Source: an uncultured Pelagibacteraceae bacterium (GTDB lineage: Bacteria > Pseudomonadota > Alphaproteobacteria > Pelagibacterales > Pelagibacteraceae). Taken from it: DNA of 64,000 nt. Location: the NCBI GenBank assembly GCA_902629695.1, contig CACORY010000003.1, positions 16,730 to 80,729 on the forward strand, given 5' to 3'. How positions within the stretch are numbered: position 1 is the stretch's first letter; each line of letters starts with the position of its first letter. The notes below the pieces were generated by a model that did not search any database, was not told the origin of the DNA, and saw nothing but the letters and a program-made list of their open reading frames with translations. Made by a program: the position numbers and the translations under genes. Below are positions 60,489 through 64,000 of this stretch, piece after piece.

Positions 60489-61574
60489 ATGCTTTATCAA
60501 TTTTTGTTAAATTTTGTAGATACTTTTAGTTTTTTAAATGTTTTTAAATATCTTACTTTTAGGACTGGATTATCATTTTTCACTTCTTTAATTATAGTTT
60601 TATTTATTGGAGGTCCGTTTATCAAATTTTTTTCAAATCAAAAAATTTTAAATCCTATACGTAATGACGGTCCTGAGGATCATATAGTTAAAAAGATTGG
60701 AACTCCAACAATGGGAGGTGTTATCATTTTATTAGGTTTATTAATATCCGTACTGTGCTGGGGTGACTTGTCAAATATAAATATTTTATTTTGTATATTT
60801 ATTGCCGTTTCTTTTGGATTATTAGGAGCTCTTGATGATTACAAGAAAATTAGACAAAGCAATTCATCAGGCATTTCCTCTAAATTTAAGATAATTTCTC
60901 AGATTATACTTGCAACAATTGGAATAAGTTTTTTTGTTTATCTTTCAGATTATCAAGAAATAACAAATTTATATTTTCCATTTTTTAAAAATTTAATTTT
61001 TGATCTTGGTTGGTTTTTTATTCCATTTGCTGTGTTTGTTATAACTGGTTCGTCTAATGCAGTTAATCTTACAGATGGCCTTGATGGTTTAGCCACTGTT
61101 CCAGTAATATTAGTTGCAGCGTGTTTTGCTCTCATAAGTTATGTCACTGGAAACATTGTATTTTCAAATTATTTACAAATACCTTACATAGAGGGAACAG
61201 GTGAAGTCGCAATTTTTTGTGGAGCTATCATAGGTTCATGTTTAGGTTTTTTGTGGTTTAACGCACCTCCAGCAAAAATTTTTATGGGTGACACCGGTTC
61301 ATTATCCTTAGGAGGATCTTTAGGTGCAGTAGGTATTATAACTAAACATGAAATTGTATTAGCAATTACAGGAGGTCTTTTTGTTTTAGAAGCAGTCTCA
61401 GTCATGGTTCAGGTGATTTCTTATAAACTCACTGGAAAAAGAATTTTTAAAATGGCTCCAATTCATCATCATTTTGAAAAAAAAGGTTGGCCAGAGTCCA
61501 CTGTTGTAATTAGATTTTGGATAATTTCTATAATTTTAGCAATGATTGGCTTAGCTACTTTAAAATTAAGATAA
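60489..61574 (+). CDS. mraY: Phospho-N-acetylmuramoyl-pentapeptide transferase
   Basis: Multi-spanning membrane enzyme (361 aa) forming lipid I on undecaprenyl phosphate. TPTMGGVIILLG, catalytic DD in LGALDDYKKIR, VNLTDGLDGLA, FMGDTGSLSLGG and the cytoplasmic MAPIHHHFEKKGWPES are all present. It starts right after murEF and its stop shares a base with the murD ATG. Confidence 0.97.
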   Translation: MLYQFLLNFVDTFSFLNVFKYLTFRTGLSFFTSLIIVLFIGGPFIKFFSNQKILNPIRNDGPEDHIVKKIGTPTMGGVIILLGLLISVLCWGDLSNINILFCIFIAVSFGLLGALDDYKKIRQSNSSGISSKFKIISQIILATIGISFFVYLSDYQEITNLYFPFFKNLIFDLGWFFIPFAVFVITGSSNAVNLTDGLDGLATVPVILVAACFALISYVTGNIVFSNYLQIPYIEGTGEVAIFCGAIIGSCLGFLWFNAPPAKIFMGDTGSLSLGGSLGAVGIITKHEIVLAITGGLFVLEAVSVMVQVISYKLTGKRIFKMAPIHHHFEKKGWPESTVVIRFWIISIILAMIGLATLKLR

Positions 61575-62857
61575 TGAAAAAAAATAAAAATATTTTTTTA
61601 GGTAAAAAAATATTGATATATGGACTTGGAAAAAGTGGAATTTCAACATTTAAATTTTTAAGGAACAAAGCAAATATATACTTGTTTGATGATAATTTAA
61701 AAAAAAATCAAAAATTAATCAGCTTTAATAAAATCTCCCAAAAAAATTTTGATGCAATTATTGTAAGTCCCGGAATAGATATACTTAATTGTAAACTATC
61801 AAGATTCTTAAAAAAGAATTTTGATAAAATTTATACTGATTTAGATATTTTTTACTCTTATTTTGATAATGAGAGTATTTCAATTACTGGAACTAATGGA
61901 AAATCAACAACTGCAAAAATTTTACATGATGTATTATTAGATCAAAAAAAAGATGTAAGATTAGTAGGAAATATTGGTAACCCATTATTATCTGAAAAAA
62001 AAATAAATAAAAAAACAATTTTTGTAATTGAAGCTTCCTCATATCAACTAGATTACAGTAAAATATTTAGCTCAAAGTATGCAATGATTCTTAATATAAG
62101 TGTTGATCACATTGAGCGACATAGAAATTTAAAGAATTATGTAAATGCGAAGTTTAAATTATTAGACTCTCAAACAAAAAACAGTGTCGCTTTTGTAAAA
62201 AAAAATGATGATCTTATAAAGAAGAAACTTAATTCTAAAAATTTTAGATCAAAAATTATTAAGGTCGATACACAAAAAAATAATAGTTTTTTAAAAGATA
62301 TTAAAAATGAGTATTTTTTAACAGAAACCAATAAAGAAAATTTGTCATTTATTTTTGAAATATCAAAAAAATTAAAACTAAAAAACAATTTGCTATTGAA
62401 AACAATTAATAAGTTTAAAGGGCTCAAGTATCGTCAGCAAATAATTTTAAAGAAAAAAAACTTGATTGTTATAAATGATTCTAAGTCTACCAGTTTTGCT
62501 TCGTCCATAGGCATACTTAAAAATTATCAAAATATATATTGGATAATTGGAGGTATTCATAAAAAAGGTGATAAACTTAATTTACCAAAAAAATATTTTA
62601 AAAAGATAAAAGCTTTTGTGTTTGGTAAAGACAAGAAATTTTTTAATAATGAGCTTAAAGGTAAAATAGTTTATGAAAATTTTATGAATGTAGAATTTGC
62701 ATTTAAAAAGATAATCAAATTAATAAAAAAAGATAGATCTTCAGAAAGAACTATATTGTTTAGTCCATCTGCTGCTTCGTTTGATAGTTTTAAAAATTTT
62801 GAAGAAAGAGGTTTATATTTTAACAAATTAAGTAAAAAATATTTAAATGGAATATAA
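61574..62857 (+). CDS. murD: UDP-N-acetylmuramoyl-L-alanine-D-glutamate ligase
   Basis: Mur ligase adding D-Glu (427 aa from ATG 61574; the track start lies inside mraY). N-terminal Rossmann-like ILIYGLGKSGISTFKFL, P-loop ITGTNGKSTTAKIL, IEASSYQLDY, the carbamylated-Lys region, and C-terminal NDSKSTSFASSI, ILFSPSAASFDSFKNFEERG. It overlaps ftsW by 11 nt. Confidence 0.94.
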   Translation: MKKNKNIFLGKKILIYGLGKSGISTFKFLRNKANIYLFDDNLKKNQKLISFNKISQKNFDAIIVSPGIDILNCKLSRFLKKNFDKIYTDLDIFYSYFDNESISITGTNGKSTTAKILHDVLLDQKKDVRLVGNIGNPLLSEKKINKKTIFVIEASSYQLDYSKIFSSKYAMILNISVDHIERHRNLKNYVNAKFKLLDSQTKNSVAFVKKNDDLIKKKLNSKNFRSKIIKVDTQKNNSFLKDIKNEYFLTETNKENLSFIFEISKKLKLKNNLLLKTINKFKGLKYRQQIILKKKNLIVINDSKSTSFASSIGILKNYQNIYWIIGGIHKKGDKLNLPKKYFKKIKAFVFGKDKKFFNNELKGKIVYENFMNVEFAFKKIIKLIKKDRSSERTILFSPSAASFDSFKNFEERGLYFNKLSKKYLNGI

Positions 62858-63971
62858 AAAAACTGTATTTAATTTTTATTACGAGTGGTGGAAAAATATT
62901 GATAAATTCATATTTTTATTAATTGTCTTGTTATTTTGTACAGGATTATTTTTTTCATTAGTATCAACCTCTTTAGTTGCATCTGATAAATTGAACACTA
63001 ACGATTATTCTTTTTTTTTTAAACACTTTATTTTTATACTACTTGGTGTATTTGTAATTTTTTTTCTTTCCTCAATAGATAAAGAAACTCTTTTAAAGTT
63101 TTCGGTAATCTTTTTTTTAATATCATTAATTTTTTTAATTTTAGTACCTTTTATTGGCATTGAAATAAAAGGTTCTAAGAGATGGATTGATCTTAATTTT
63201 TTACCACGATTTCAACCAATCGAGTTAGTTAAACCCTTTTTGATAATGTTTATAAGTATAATCTTAAGTAGTCAGAAATATACAAATATTTACATCAAGT
63301 ATTTACTCACTTTTTTTACTACTTTAGTTATTGCTTTATTACTGGCTGTTCAGCCGGATATTGGGCAGACATTATTAATTTTTTTTACTTGGTCAATCTT
63401 AATCTTTACATCAGGTATAAACATATTTTTTTTAATAATATTATTTTTATTTTTGATTTTTGCATTTTTGTATTTAATTTTTTTTGTAGAGAAATTCGAA
63501 TATATAAAAAACAGATTAACTTCCTTTTTTGACTCTGAAAAAGGCACTCATAACTTTCAATCAGACAAAGCTATTGACTCTATCACAAGTGGGGGATTTT
63601 TTGGCAAAGGAATAGGTGAAGGAACATTAAAGAATCGTGTTCCAGAAGCTCATACAGATTATATTATTTCTGTTATTTCTGAGGAATTTGGAGTGATTGC
63701 CATAATTCTAATCTTATTATTGTTTTTAATATTTATCTATTCAGTATTTAAAAAAGTAAATTTTGAAAATGATGAAAAAATTAAATTAATTTTAGTTGGA
63801 TGTGCAAGTCTAATTCTAATGCAAACAATGATACACATTGGTGTAAATATCAGATTGTTTCCAACTACTGGAATGACTTTACCTTTCATAAGTTATGGAG
63901 GCTCATCGATAATAAGTATTTCGATATTATCAGGAATAATTTTAAATTTTACAAAGAGAAAAATTGCCTAA
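62847..63971 (+). CDS. ftsW: Septal peptidoglycan polymerase FtsW (SEDS)
   Basis: SEDS glycosyltransferase of 374 aa with about ten membrane segments. FQPIELVKPFLIMF, the catalytic-loop QPDIGQTLLIF, GGFFGKGIGEGTLKNRVPEAHTDYIISVI and C-terminal GMTLPFISYGGSSI are family hallmarks. It polymerises glycan strands for FtsI at the septum. murG follows one base later. Confidence 0.95.
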   Translation: MEYKKTVFNFYYEWWKNIDKFIFLLIVLLFCTGLFFSLVSTSLVASDKLNTNDYSFFFKHFIFILLGVFVIFFLSSIDKETLLKFSVIFFLISLIFLILVPFIGIEIKGSKRWIDLNFLPRFQPIELVKPFLIMFISIILSSQKYTNIYIKYLLTFFTTLVIALLLAVQPDIGQTLLIFFTWSILIFTSGINIFFLIILFLFLIFAFLYLIFFVEKFEYIKNRLTSFFDSEKGTHNFQSDKAIDSITSGGFFGKGIGEGTLKNRVPEAHTDYIISVISEEFGVIAIILILLLFLIFIYSVFKKVNFENDEKIKLILVGCASLILMQTMIHIGVNIRLFPTTGMTLPFISYGGSSIISISILSGIILNFTKRKIA

Positions 63972-63972
63972 A

Positions 63973-64000
63973 ATGAAAAAAATATTAATTTCGACTGGTG
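63973..64000 (+). CDS. murG: MurG start (cut by window end)
   Basis: The last 28 nt open an ATG frame reading MKKILISTGG-like, the usual start of the UDP-GlcNAc transferase MurG, which follows ftsW in dcw clusters. Only nine codons are visible, so the call rests mostly on position. Confidence 0.6.

Overview
The window is a very AT-rich, gene-dense bacterial chromosome segment with almost no intergenic space. Gene content and style (CcrM, split F0 operon with b and b' subunits, lgt-midA-pgeF, petABC, yqeY-dnaG-rpoD beside carAB, crt genes beside ATP synthase) point to a streamlined marine alphaproteobacterium of the SAR11/Pelagibacterales type. I infer this from gene order and protein style, not from a database search. 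I see no mobile elements, prophage, CRISPR arrays or horizontally acquired islands.

Layout. 1-7.6 kb is one long minus-strand run: dciA, dsbA-like, a short smc, atpI-atpB-atpE-atpF'-atpF (F0 sector of ATP synthase), then crtI and a partial crtB (carotenoid/retinal precursor synthesis). 7.6-12.2 kb holds mutY, an FAD monooxygenase, ccrM, rnhB and a divergent uracil-DNA glycosylase. 12.2-17.9 kb holds a TPR protein, ispE, tRNA-Gln, the CCA-adding enzyme, greA, hemF and trmL. 18-20.5 kb is petABC (cytochrome bc1). 20.5-26.5 kb is ychF-pth-rplY-prs-pgeF-midA-lgt. 26.5-30.7 kb has ubiK-like, a MarR/response regulator/histidine kinase operon, ilvE and pgsA. 30.7-35.9 kb is uvrC-folB-folM-like-uvrB. 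35.9-41 kb has an aminotransferase, an ADP-ribosylglycohydrolase relative, trxB, an ELM1-like protein, a 2OG-Fe(II) oxygenase and a small membrane protein. 41-49.7 kb is carAB and, divergently, yqeY-dnaG-rpoD. 49.7-52.6 kb has two tRNAs, mlaC, mlaA, an amidase and RNase P RNA. 52.6-64 kb is the division and cell wall (dcw) cluster in an altered order: mraZ-ftsZ-rsmH-ftsL-ftsI-murE/murF fusion-mraY-murD-ftsW-murG (partial).

How it fits together. Energy conversion dominates one side (F0, bc1, and carotenoid genes that could feed proteorhodopsin retinal). Genome maintenance is spread throughout (Smc, DciA, MutY, UDG, RNase HII, UvrB, UvrC, CcrM, DnaG, RpoD). The right end builds the septum and peptidoglycan. 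Genes mostly abut or overlap by 1-23 nt, so translational coupling and long transcripts are likely, and few promoters can be recognised. The best ones are a CcrM promoter carrying two GANTC sites and an mraZ promoter overlapped by three phased MraZ-type boxes.

This is mainly a core-genome region; I found no wholly new system. The points most worth following are departures from family norms inside core genes: an Smc with no visible hinge, a primase whose zinc ligands are mostly lost, a uracil-DNA glycosylase lacking its motif-2 histidine and cluster cysteines, a tRNA-Val with an abnormal T-loop, a CxC in place of an acidic motif in the ADP-ribosylglycohydrolase relative, and a 23-codon signal-peptide-like microORF.
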